Source of the DNA: Bdellovibrionales bacterium
GTDB taxonomy: Bacteria; Bdellovibrionota; Bdellovibrionia; Bdellovibrionales; JAMPXM01
Assembly: GCA_016713885.1 (NCBI GenBank)
Contig: JADJOF010000006.1
Span: forward strand, 1 to 64,000
DNA: 64,000 nt
Reading direction: 5' to 3'
The position numbers and the translations under genes were made by a program. This document shows, one piece after another, positions 34,306 through 41,995 of this stretch (positions are counted from its first letter, which is position 1; each line of letters starts with the position of its first letter). The notes under the pieces were generated by a model. The model was not told where the DNA came from. It searched no databases and was given only the letters and a program-made list of their open reading frames with translations.

Positions 34306-34871
34306 ATCTGATTTACCTGCGGCATGCGATTGCAATGGAGCGCGAAGAGTTTGCGACCTATTGCCTAAAGAAGGGCATTGAGTCAGACGATGAGCTTAGG
34401 CCATTGACCAAAATGGGTGTTCGTCGAATGAGTCAGGCCGCGCACGGCTTACATAAAGCGCTCGGCAGTTTGGATATCGCGTCGGCTCCGCTGATTGTTT
34501 CAAGTCCGCTCAAGCGGGCACGGCAAACGGCCGACATTGCCGCACAGATCATGCAGCGCGAGGGACGAGTGGTCTTGTGTGACGCCCTGAAGCCTGGGGT
34601 CGAGCCAGAGGTCTTTCGCAATTGGCTGTATGAGCATATGCATTCTGGTGCTCGTCGGCGAATTCTGAACCAGCAGACGATAATCGCTGTAGGTCATGAG
34701 CCATCGCTTTCGCGGCACGTGACGTGGTGGCTGACCGGAGAAGTGAAGTCGAAGTTTCCGGTAAAAAAAGGTGGCGCAATCTGTCTTGAGATTGGCAACG
34801 CCATGGCGCCCGGACAGGGGCGAATGATGTGGGCGCTTCCGCCGTGGGCTCTACGAGCGCTCGACGATTGA
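34302..34871 (+). CDS. sixA: SixA-like histidine phosphatase
   Basis: 189 residues from a TTG overlapping the ppk1 stop. The RHA triad motif is at the start (MNLIYLRHAIAM), with SSPLKRARQTADI and the second His in AVGHEPSLSR. These define the short SixA branch of the histidine phosphatase superfamily, which removes phosphate from histidine phosphotransfer proteins or small substrates. Its link to ppk1 suggests a role in phosphate handling. Its 3' end overlaps the convergent ppx gene by 21 bases. Confidence 0.88.
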   Translation: MNLIYLRHAIAMEREEFATYCLKKGIESDDELRPLTKMGVRRMSQAAHGLHKALGSLDIASAPLIVSSPLKRARQTADIAAQIMQREGRVVLCDALKPGVEPEVFRNWLYEHMHSGARRRILNQQTIIAVGHEPSLSRHVTWWLTGEVKSKFPVKKGGAICLEIGNAMAPGQGRMMWALPPWALRALDD

Positions 34872-35834
34872 AGCCAGGAGGCCATCGCGAAGGCCGACAT
34901 AGGGAACCAGCAGAGTCTCTGTTGGGATCGACTCCATGATCGCAAGCGTGGTGAGTGCCGCCGGTACTACGACATCAGCGCGGTCAGCTTTGAGTCGCAA
35001 ATATTGAATCCGCTCTTTGACGCTCATGCTGGCGAGGTGGTCGGTCAGTTCTTGAAGCTCATCGCGGGTCATGGAGTGAATGGATGTCTTCGAGAGCAGG
35101 GCAACCCGAAGCTTTCCAAGGCACTCGAAGTTGCCGCCCGTGCCGATGGCAAAGTCAACGGTTCGTCCCTTGGTGGCGCCGCGTATGAAGTCGCGCACGG
35201 GTTTAAAGTTTTGGGCAATGATGGCCGGAAGGTGTTTTTCTTTCAACCGTCTTGCGTTCAGTGTTTCAAGGAGCCGAACAGTGCCGAGCGGAAATGACTG
35301 CGAGGCCTTGATGTGCGGCCCTTCCGTGAGCGTCACTTCGACGCTGCCTCCACCAATGTCGATCAAAATCGATCGTTTATCCGTGAGGTCGGTGTGATGA
35401 GTAACGGCCGAAAAAATCAGGCGGCCTTCCTCGAGTCCATCGATCACCTCGACATTGATGCCGCAGCTTTTGGCAATATGGTTCAGAAGTGCTATGCGAT
35501 TGCTGGCTTCGCGAAGAGCGCTGGTGCCAACCGCGCGAACGATCTCGACCCGATGCTCTTTGATAAGGCCTTTGAACTTTTCAAACGCCTCGATCGCTTT
35601 CAGAGCACATTTTTTTGAAATGGCACCTGTCGCAAAGACGTCTTTTCCAAGGCGGACGGCCTCGCGATACTTCTTCAGGACCTTGATTTCACCCGTGGCC
35701 TGATACTCGCCGATGACCAGGCGGATCGCATTTGAGCCGACATCGATCGCGGCGATTCGTGTACCGGCCCGGACCCGAATTTTGGGTTGGGTGTCGGGCG
35801 CTTTCGCTAGCGAAGACGTGGTTTCGATGGCCAT
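34851..35834 (-). CDS. ppx: Ppx/GppA exopolyphosphatase/guanosine pentaphosphatase family protein
   Basis: 327 residues. ASKHA-fold motifs: IAAIDVGSNAIRLVIGEY (phosphate 1), AVGTSALREASN, and SILIDIGGGSVEVTL (phosphate 2). The length matches the two-domain class without the C-terminal HD domain. It hydrolyses terminal phosphates of polyphosphate or pppGpp. Convergent to ppk1-sixA, it completes a synthesis/degradation block. Confidence 0.9.
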   Translation of the reverse strand: MAIETTSSLAKAPDTQPKIRVRAGTRIAAIDVGSNAIRLVIGEYQATGEIKVLKKYREAVRLGKDVFATGAISKKCALKAIEAFEKFKGLIKEHRVEIVRAVGTSALREASNRIALLNHIAKSCGINVEVIDGLEEGRLIFSAVTHHTDLTDKRSILIDIGGGSVEVTLTEGPHIKASQSFPLGTVRLLETLNARRLKEKHLPAIIAQNFKPVRDFIRGATKGRTVDFAIGTGGNFECLGKLRVALLSKTSIHSMTRDELQELTDHLASMSVKERIQYLRLKADRADVVVPAALTTLAIMESIPTETLLVPYVGLRDGLLASIVERS

Positions 35835-35934
35835 GCACTATTGTATCGGCTGGACCTGGTCGTAAATCAAGATCGAACCGTTCTCTGACCAAGGCCTGAC
35901 AGCGGCTCAGGCTCGATTGAGTCATCATGAGCTC

Positions 35935-36663
35935 ATGATCATGGCGGACTTACATGTTCACTCCACATTCAGCGATGGCAAGCTCAGTGTCTCAGAACTT
36001 GTCGATTTCTATGGCGAACGGGGCTTTGGTTGCATTGCGATCACGGATCACATTTGCGAGCAAAAGAGCTTTCTCGGGCTTGCTGCCGGCGCCTTGAAGT
36101 TTACGTTAACGCCGGACTCGTTTCCCCAGTATCTCGAAACGGTACACGAAGCGGCCGAACGCGCTTGGCGGCAGTATCGCATGGTGGTGCTGCCTGGCTA
36201 TGAGCTGAGTAAAAACTCCCTCTTCAACAGTCGATCGGCGCATATTCTTGGGATCGGAGTGTCGAAGTGGATTTCGGCTGAGAGTTCGATTGAGGACATG
36301 TTGAAGGGGCTTCGCGCACAGGGGGCACTTTCGGTTGCGGCTCATCCCGTTCATACCGGAAAGTGGGAGCCGCAGACTCTGCATCTCTGGGATCGTCGCG
36401 AGGAGTTTCGCGACGCCTTTGATGCGTGGGAAGTCGCCAGTGGTCCTCGCTTCTTCGACGAGGTTCACCGATCGGGACTTCCAATGATCGCGACCAGCGA
36501 CCTGCATCATCCCAAGCAGATTCAATCCTGGAAGACTAAACTCGGCGTCTCGCGCGGTGAGCGCTCGCCGGAGGCCATTCTTGAAGCTGTTCGCAAGCAG
36601 CGAGTGGAGTTCGCATTTTGGAATGAAGCGGAGCTTGCACTGCCTGTTTCTTGTTCAGCTTGA
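35935..36663 (+). CDS. PHP-domain metal-dependent phosphoesterase
   Basis: About 242 residues from the ATG at 35935 (ATG 35941 and a TTG at 35917 are alternatives). PHP motifs are ADLHVHSTFSDGKLSVSEL, GCIAITDHICEQ, VLPGYELSKN, AAHPVHTGKWEP and IATSDLHHPKQ, giving the full set of metal-binding His/Asp/Glu residues. Members cleave phosphomonoesters or nucleotide substrates such as AMP or pAp; the exact substrate is not evident. It follows ppx divergently. Confidence 0.85.
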   Translation: MIMADLHVHSTFSDGKLSVSELVDFYGERGFGCIAITDHICEQKSFLGLAAGALKFTLTPDSFPQYLETVHEAAERAWRQYRMVVLPGYELSKNSLFNSRSAHILGIGVSKWISAESSIEDMLKGLRAQGALSVAAHPVHTGKWEPQTLHLWDRREEFRDAFDAWEVASGPRFFDEVHRSGLPMIATSDLHHPKQIQSWKTKLGVSRGERSPEAILEAVRKQRVEFAFWNEAELALPVSCSA

Positions 36664-36765
36664 TGGCGGAGCCGCGGTCTTGACGTAATCCTGACCAATC
36701 TTTGTTGGCGAGCCGATGTATGACTGAGCCAGTCCGACATCTTTGATTTCAGCGTGGAGGTCTGT

Positions 36766-37817
36766 ATGATGGGTCGTTTGTCTCTTCTTCTTGTTCTCTC
36801 TCTTTTGGCTTTTGCTCCTCTGGTTTTCGTTCCTCAGAGTGAGGCCGCACAGATGCGTGGTGACACACTCTTGATGACGGGAGCGGGATCGACATTTATC
36901 AATCCTCTCTTTTCGAAGTGGTTTGCGGAGTACAATAAAGAAAACCCCAAAGTCGAACTGAACTACCAGTCGATTGGCTCGGGCGGAGGCATTAAGCAGC
37001 TGCAAAAAAGACTATTGATTTCGCAGCGTCGGATGTGCCGATGACCGATCAAGAGATGAGTGATGCGGGCGGAACGGTTTTGCATTTTCCAGTGGCGATC
37101 GGTGCCGTTGTACTTTCTTATAATCTTCCAATGCTTAAGGCCGATCTCAAACTTGATAGCGACGTGATCTCGGCCATGGTGCGAGGGAAGATCAAGAAAT
37201 GGAACGATGCAAAGATTCAGGCATTGAACCCTGGTGTTCAGCTTCCTGATCAGGCTGTCGTGTTTGTCTATCGGTCGGACTCGTCGGGTACGACAGGTGT
37301 CTTCACGGACTATCTTGGCAAGGCCGATCCGACGTTTGCAAAAGAGGTCGGTGTTGGTAAGGCCATCAAGTGGCCAACAGGTCTTGGTGGTAAGGGGAAC
37401 GAAGGTGTGACTGCGAATATCAAAAACACCGTCGGCTCCATCGGCTACGTCGAGCTTACGTATGCTCTGAGCGAGAAGCTTCCGCGTGCGACCCTGAAAA
37501 ATAAAGACGGGAAGTTCGTAAAGGCTGATCTCGATTCGGTGACTGAGGCTGCTGGTCAGGCGATTAAAACATTGCCTGCGGATTTTCGCGGCTCATTGAC
37601 CTTGGCCGCAGGCGCAAAGTCATACCCCATTGCCGCTTTCACCTATCTCTTGGCTTATCCGAGAACTGCGGCTCCGGCGGGCAAGGAGATCGAGCGAGTT
37701 CTCACTTGGGCTTTTGACAAAGGGCAAAGTTTTTCGGCTCCACTCGGTTACTCGCCGCTACCGAAAACCTTGGTGACGAAGCTGAAGGCCAAGATCAAAG
37801 ACGTTTCGGGTCAATAA
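36766..37817 (+). pseudogene. pstS: Phosphate ABC transporter substrate-binding protein PstS, frameshifted
   Basis: The ATG at 36766 follows GGAGG. The signal peptide is GRLSLLLVLSLLAFAPLVFV. The phosphate-binding motifs are GAGSTFINPLFSKWF, GSGGGIKQLQ and YRSDSSGTTGVFTDYL. The frame breaks at the A6 run 37004-37009; one more A restores LQKKTIDFAASDVPMTDQEM and a protein of about 350 residues. PstS binds periplasmic phosphate for PstCAB, but no pstCAB genes are in the window, and its place beside the polyphosphate genes suggests coordinated phosphate storage. The break may be an assembly artefact. Confidence 0.88.
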
Positions 37818-38480
37818 AGGCTGAGGCGAATAGCATTGAAGACGGAGTCGAACATCGGCTCCGTCAGTCTTTTGGTGAAGGTGTTCTGCTGGCTCGGATG
37901 AAAGCTCGCAAAGACCTTGATTGTTCCGATATCGGTTTTGACTGATGTCTGTGCGCCGTGAGCGAACTTTACCCTTGAAGCACCGAGCATCCTCAGTGTT
38001 TCCTCCCAGGCTAGTCCCCCAAGACAAAGAATGGCTTTTGGCTTTGCATCTCGAAGCGTCCTTTCTAAAAAAGGACGACAGTTCTCGATCTCATCTTTTG
38101 CCGGTTTGTTGTCGGGCGGTGCGCAGTGCGCGACCGAGGTGATCATGCAGTCGATGAGCTCATTGTCGTCGGCGCGTTCGTAGCCCGCGGTTTTTGCAAA
38201 ACCCGCCTTATGAAGGGCGCGATAGAGCCATTCGCCTGAGCGATCACCGGTGAACATTCGACTCGTACGATTGGCGCCGTGTGCCGCTGGTGCCAGGCCA
38301 ATAACGAGAAGCGAGACTTTGCCTTTTCCAAAATTGGGAACGGGGCGCCCCCAGTACGTCCAATCGGTGTAAGCTTTGCGCTTTGTTTGTGCGACGTCGG
38401 TGCAGTACTTGCGAAGACGTGCACTGCTTGCAGTTCGCAATGGCCTTGGCCTGTGAACACGAAGCGTAGGCGAGTTTCAC
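37811..38480 (-). CDS. Family 4/5-type uracil-DNA glycosylase, N-terminal frameshift
   Basis: The main frame (37811-38440) carries SLLVIGLAPAAHGANRTSRM, FTGDRSGEWLYRALHKAGF, CLGGLAWEETLRML and ASFHPSQQNTFTKR, the active-site blocks of thermostable UDG family 4/5 (UdgB-like). The expected N-terminal Cys motif for the iron-sulfur cluster lies in another frame: a GTG at 38480 opens KLAYASCSQAKAIANCKQC, and RLRKYCTDVAQTKRKAYTDW resumes in the main frame. One small indel near 38418 separates them. The GTG overlaps the stop of the upstream ferredoxin-like gene (GTGA), supporting this start. It excises uracil and related bases. The 3' end overlaps pstS by 7 bases. Confidence 0.82.
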
Positions 38481-38803
38481 TTGAGCGAATCCAGTTTTTT
38501 TCTGAGTAACAGTTTGATGCTTTCAGCGTCGTCGCGACACGCATTCACGATGAAGTCGGCATCGGGATAAAGTGCGATCGCAATTCCTTTCGAGCAAAAG
38601 TCGAGGCAGCCAGATCCATTCACGCGAACACGCACTTTGCCTTTGAGCTCGGGCCGCGCATCGAGTTCGCTCTTCAACCAGTCCTTGAGTTCTGCTCGAA
38701 GTGCCTCGGCGCCAAGTGGACCGCAGGATTTTTTCTGACCTTCAGGTCTGGTGTTCGTGCAAACCAAAACGTGCAGGCCGAAGGGCTTGTGTGTCGTTTC
38801 CAT
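38477..38803 (-). CDS. Thioredoxin-like [2Fe-2S] ferredoxin
   Basis: 108 residues. The cluster ligands are arranged as in thioredoxin-like 2Fe-2S proteins: VLVCTNTRPEG...KKSCGPLG and GSGCLDFCSKG, a CX(10-12)C...CX3C pattern. The C-terminal helix ESIKLLLRKKLDSLK is basic. Related proteins occur alone in many proteobacteria with unclear partners. It is translationally coupled to the uracil-DNA glycosylase, which itself carries an iron-sulfur motif; a joint role is an inference only. Confidence 0.82.
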   Translation of the reverse strand: METTHKPFGLHVLVCTNTRPEGQKKSCGPLGAEALRAELKDWLKSELDARPELKGKVRVRVNGSGCLDFCSKGIAIALYPDADFIVNACRDDAESIKLLLRKKLDSLK

Positions 38804-38981
38804 TTTTTCTCCAGGTCACAAAACGGAACCATCGCTTTGCGTGTGAGTGGTTCCGTTTTGCAACTTTATGAATTCATCGATGCGCGTACTAGTATTAAAA
38901 TTAAATTGAATTCCATTTGCTTGTGCACGCTTTTCGCATAACAATGAATTTATCTATAGTCTTATGAAAGGAGGCTTGAAC

Positions 38982-39104
38982 ATGATTCTGTTCAATATCG
39001 AAATGCGCGTTGAAAAATATGAGATGCGTCAGCGTGAAGTCACCACCCAGTGTGATGGGCATGATCTTGATATTCGCCTCCTTCTCGTCCCTCGAGTCAA
39101 ATGA
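38982..39104 (+). CDS. Small protein of 40 residues
   Basis: The ATG at 38982 is preceded by a near-perfect ribosome site AAAGGAGG (38967-38974). The product begins MILFNIEMRVEKYEMRQREV and ends in a basic RLLLVPRVK. It lies alone in AT-rich intergenic DNA. It is too short for domain assignment, and the strong ribosome site is the main support. An in-frame ATG at 38964 overlaps the ribosome site and is unlikely. Confidence 0.45.
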   Translation: MILFNIEMRVEKYEMRQREVTTQCDGHDLDIRLLLVPRVK

Positions 39105-39205
39105 CGAGGCCCGCGTAAGCGGGGTTGGTGATTCCCAAGAAAAGTTTACGAGAGTTTAAGACGTTAAAGGCTCAGGCCTTTTGCGATGTGCTTTGTTTTT
39201 CCGTG

Positions 39206-39222
39206 CTGTTCGAATCGAACAG
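39206..39222. promoter_or_regulatory. 17-base perfect palindrome, candidate operator
   Basis: CTGTTCGAATCGAACAG is a perfect odd palindrome (8-base arms) 54 bases upstream of the start codon at 39276. It is suitable as a dimeric repressor site; the core GTTC...GAAC is reminiscent of LexA- or HTH-type operators, but no identity is claimed. Confidence 0.4.
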
Positions 39223-39275
39223 TCGTGGAGCTTTGCGCGCGCACAAGACCAGACGGAAAAATATTAGAGGAATAT

Positions 39276-39566
39276 ATGAATACGCAAAAAACAGCTGGTT
39301 ATTTTACTGCGACGACGGCACATGGGCAGCGACCAGTATTGAAAATAGAAAAGCAGTCGGCGGTTTCGTCGACGAGTTCGTGGTGGATATTATTTAATCA
39401 CGTGCATCGATTGGCGACGCAGTTGACCCGCACGACCTTGCAGATCTTGGTTGCGATCGCGACAACTGAGCTGAAGAGACGGGTTGCCCCGGGACGGCGG
39501 TCAGAGGAGCGCTACCAATTCGAATCGCCAGAAGCGAGGCAGGGCACATGGGGTCGGATTTTGTAA
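39276..39566 (+). CDS. Small hypothetical protein, 96 residues
   Basis: The ATG at 39276 follows GAGGAATAT. The product begins MNTQKTAGYFTATTAHGQRP. It has one moderately hydrophobic stretch (TTLQILVAIATTE) and a basic C-terminus (LKRRVAPGRRSEERYQFES). The frame is also open upstream but without a start signal. No homologue is recognised. A competing frame at 39125-39397 overlaps it and has weaker start features. Confidence 0.4.
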   Translation: MNTQKTAGYFTATTAHGQRPVLKIEKQSAVSSTSSWWILFNHVHRLATQLTRTTLQILVAIATTELKRRVAPGRRSEERYQFESPEARQGTWGRIL

Positions 39567-39567
39567 T

Positions 39568-40716
39568 CTACTTGGTCCAGAGCTCAACACTCTGGACGAG
39601 TTGTTCAATGACTTCTTTGTCGAGCGGTCCGTAGAGAGGGCTCGGGCTTAGTCCGTGCCCTTTGTTTTCGTGCACCACGAATGTCGGTTTCGACTTCATT
39701 TGCCGTACGGGGAACGATTCAAGGAAGGCGCGTTCGCGAGTGCCCGGAGTTTGTGAATCGATATCGCCATTGTGATACTCGATATACCCATCGTAGTCGC
39801 GAAGGTTTTCAAGAACGCTCGTGTCGTCAGTGAACCAGCGCTTCCACCACTGGTAGCATGAAAAGGTAACGCCATTCATCTGATAGGGGCTGGTATCGGC
39901 ATGCTCAAGTGCATCCTTGGCGATCGCTTGATATGTCTTTTCGATTTCGTTCTGGAGAGTCACTTGTGTCCAAGAACCTGAAGGACTCAGGAGTTGGCCG
40001 ATTGTAGCGATGTCTTTAATGGAGGAGGTTGCATAACCAGACTGAATCTCGTCATTCGTGAGCTCGCCATCGCGATTAGTGTCCATCATAAAGGCCCATT
40101 CCACCGGGCGCTCTGCAATCTGCCAATGGAGAATGCTCTTGGCGCTTTCCGTTACTCCACCAAAGAAAAGAAGTCCGGTGGCAGTCACGGACTTTCAGGC
40201 GATCAAGCGAGAGAAGTTGAGAGAGCCCTCGCTGTGGCCAATCAGAACAAGGCGACTGGAGTCGAAGAAGCTATACTGTTTGAGAGAGTCGTAAACGGCT
40301 TGAATATCATCGAGGATCGTTTGATCGGTGACGGTACTGCGTATATTTTGATCGACGCAGTTGGCGAGATCGGCCTTTGACTTGAGGTCGCAGCGAACAC
40401 CGCGAAAGTCGAATCGAACGGTCGCGATGCATTTTTGATTGAGTGCCTTTGCGAGGCTTTCATAGATGAAGTCGTCGTCGGTTCCGCTTCGAGCAAAGTA
40501 GCCTTTTCGAGTAAAGAGGCCGGTTCCGCCGACAATGAAGGCCATCGGTGATGTCGTACTTCCGCACTCAGGTCTATCGATCTGGCCGCTGAGTTCGGTC
40601 AATCCATCGAGTGAGGGAACTTTAAAAGCGATCGTGTCGATGCGAGTGGGCTCGGCGTGAGCCGCTGTAGTTGAAAAGAGGACCAGGAGAAAGCCGTTCA
40701 TCCATTTTTGAATCAT
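39568..40716 (-). pseudogene. Secreted alpha/beta hydrolase with EF-hand, in-frame stop
   Basis: The ATG at 40716 gives the signal peptide MIQKWMNGFLLVLFSTTAAH, then AEPT. The hydrolase core follows: MAFIVGGTGLFTRKGYF, VRFDFRGVRCDL and the nucleophile elbow VLIGHSEGSLNFSRLIA. A TGA at 40195-40197 then interrupts. The same frame continues KSVTATGLLFFGGVTESAKS, then a canonical calcium-binding loop MDTNRDGELTNDE, and the final His region ENKGHGLSPSP. Restored length is about 382 residues. The stop could be a single substitution, a sequencing error or true inactivation. Such enzymes hydrolyse esters or lipids extracellularly; the substrate is unknown. Confidence 0.7.
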
Positions 40717-41103
40717 AGGTGAACGACGATTTAGCGGAACCTGCCCGTTGATTCTACTGTCGTCGGCGGCAATGAAAAAAAACCGTTCGCCCGCGAGTGA
40801 AGTCGACGGTACCTATAAGTTTGTCTTATGGGTACCGTGTTTTCCTTTCTCAGCACCCTGAAATTTCGAAATGAAGCCATTCACCACTACGACGCAGCGC
40901 GTAGTCGTGATACCACAGGAGCGGATATCTCAGACGATTTGAGGGCGTGGCGAAAGCCAACCTGACATTTCAAGGTCGAAGTCGTCTCAGAGTCTGGTGT
41001 CAAAAAGTGTCGGCGCGGTGGTTGCACTGTCCGGGACGCGGAACAGATGTTCCGAGGCGGGGTTTGAGTGGTTCGAAGTCAGTCGTGCGAACAATCAGCA
41101 GGA
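40717..41103. other. Intergenic region of about 387 bases with a hairpin
   Basis: Lies between divergent genes and must hold both promoters. Apart from the hairpin at 40806-40838, no reading frame or RNA gene could be supported. Confidence 0.4.
40806..40838. repeat. 14-base inverted repeat (hairpin)
   Basis: ACGGTACCTATAAG, loop TTTGT, CTTATGGGTACCGT, with a single G-T type mismatch. It is followed by TTTTCC. It could be a terminator of an unrecognised short transcript or an operator for the divergent genes. Confidence 0.5.
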
Positions 41104-41982
41104 ATGAAGCAGGGGGCGATGTCTGTCGTCGCGACACTCTGTTCTCTTTTTGTCGTGATGACGGCTTCGAAGGCGCAGGCGCAGTCGGCGGCGCTCGCAA
41201 ACGATCCAGCCACCTTGGCCGCAAGCGCCGATCTTGATGGAAAGCCCTTTCTTTTCAGCGGGCAGCTTCTCGTTGAAACGGCTCGGACCGCCGACGAGAG
41301 TCAGCCGGCTTCGTACTCGGGGTCATATTTAGGAGTGCTTTCTGCGGTTCACCGAAAGTCAGGTCTGACATCGACCTTGCGAGCGAGTTACTCGCAGGAG
41401 TACAGCTACGACCGCGATGACGGAACAAACGGTGGTATAGAAAACCCATCTCTTTCTGTCGCCAAGGCGTGGAGAGCGGGGAAGAGCTTTGAGTCAACGC
41501 TCATCGACTCTGTTTCACTTGCCGTCACCGGTTCAGCCGGATTGAGCAAAGAGTCGCGCCGACGGACCTTGCTTGCGACAACTGGTATTTCGAGCACTGT
41601 GAGCAAACGGCTTGAGAGATTTAATATTCGTCAGGGTTTTGGCTACACGCGTTCATTTTTTAACTATGATATTCGCGATAACGGCGCGGTGAATTCGCCT
41701 GACACCGTTCGCAGTATTTCTTCGATCTATTATGACGTGAACGATCGCCTGTCGATTGGTGGCGAGTTCACCTTTGCTTATGCGGTGAGCTTTCAGGGCG
41801 TTGGACGCACGACGGAGTTGTCGGCTTTCAGCGCTGATTATGCATTTACGGATACGATTTCAGGTTCTCTGGGAGTCTCGACGGAACGAGGCACTCTTGA
41901 ACCTGATGGAACAAGCAATCGGGTGAGGTTCTTCGCGCCAGAGGCAGCGCAGTACTTCGTTGACCTGATTTTGATGCTTTAA
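41104..41982 (+). CDS. Probable outer-membrane beta-barrel protein
   Basis: About 292 residues; the start is at the ATG at 41104 or 41119. The signal peptide is AMSVVATLCSLFVVMTASKA, then QAQS. The mature part is a series of alternating polar/hydrophobic strands (GSYLGVLSAVHRKSGLTSTL, TLRASYSQEYSYDRDDG, IYYDVNDRLSIGGEFTFAYA, DTISGSLGVSTERG), as expected of a 10-12-stranded barrel. The gene ends 13 bases before the large metalloprotease gene; the two are probably one operon. Confidence 0.7.
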   Translation: MKQGAMSVVATLCSLFVVMTASKAQAQSAALANDPATLAASADLDGKPFLFSGQLLVETARTADESQPASYSGSYLGVLSAVHRKSGLTSTLRASYSQEYSYDRDDGTNGGIENPSLSVAKAWRAGKSFESTLIDSVSLAVTGSAGLSKESRRRTLLATTGISSTVSKRLERFNIRQGFGYTRSFFNYDIRDNGAVNSPDTVRSISSIYYDVNDRLSIGGEFTFAYAVSFQGVGRTTELSAFSADYAFTDTISGSLGVSTERGTLEPDGTSNRVRFFAPEAAQYFVDLILML

Positions 41983-41995
41983 AGAAGGGGGCCCT

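Noticed and set aside
39125..39397. Alternative plus-strand frame of 90 codons overlapping the gene at 39276
   Set aside because: Weaker start region than the frame beginning after GAGGAATAT; only one of the two is likely to be real and evidence is thin for both.
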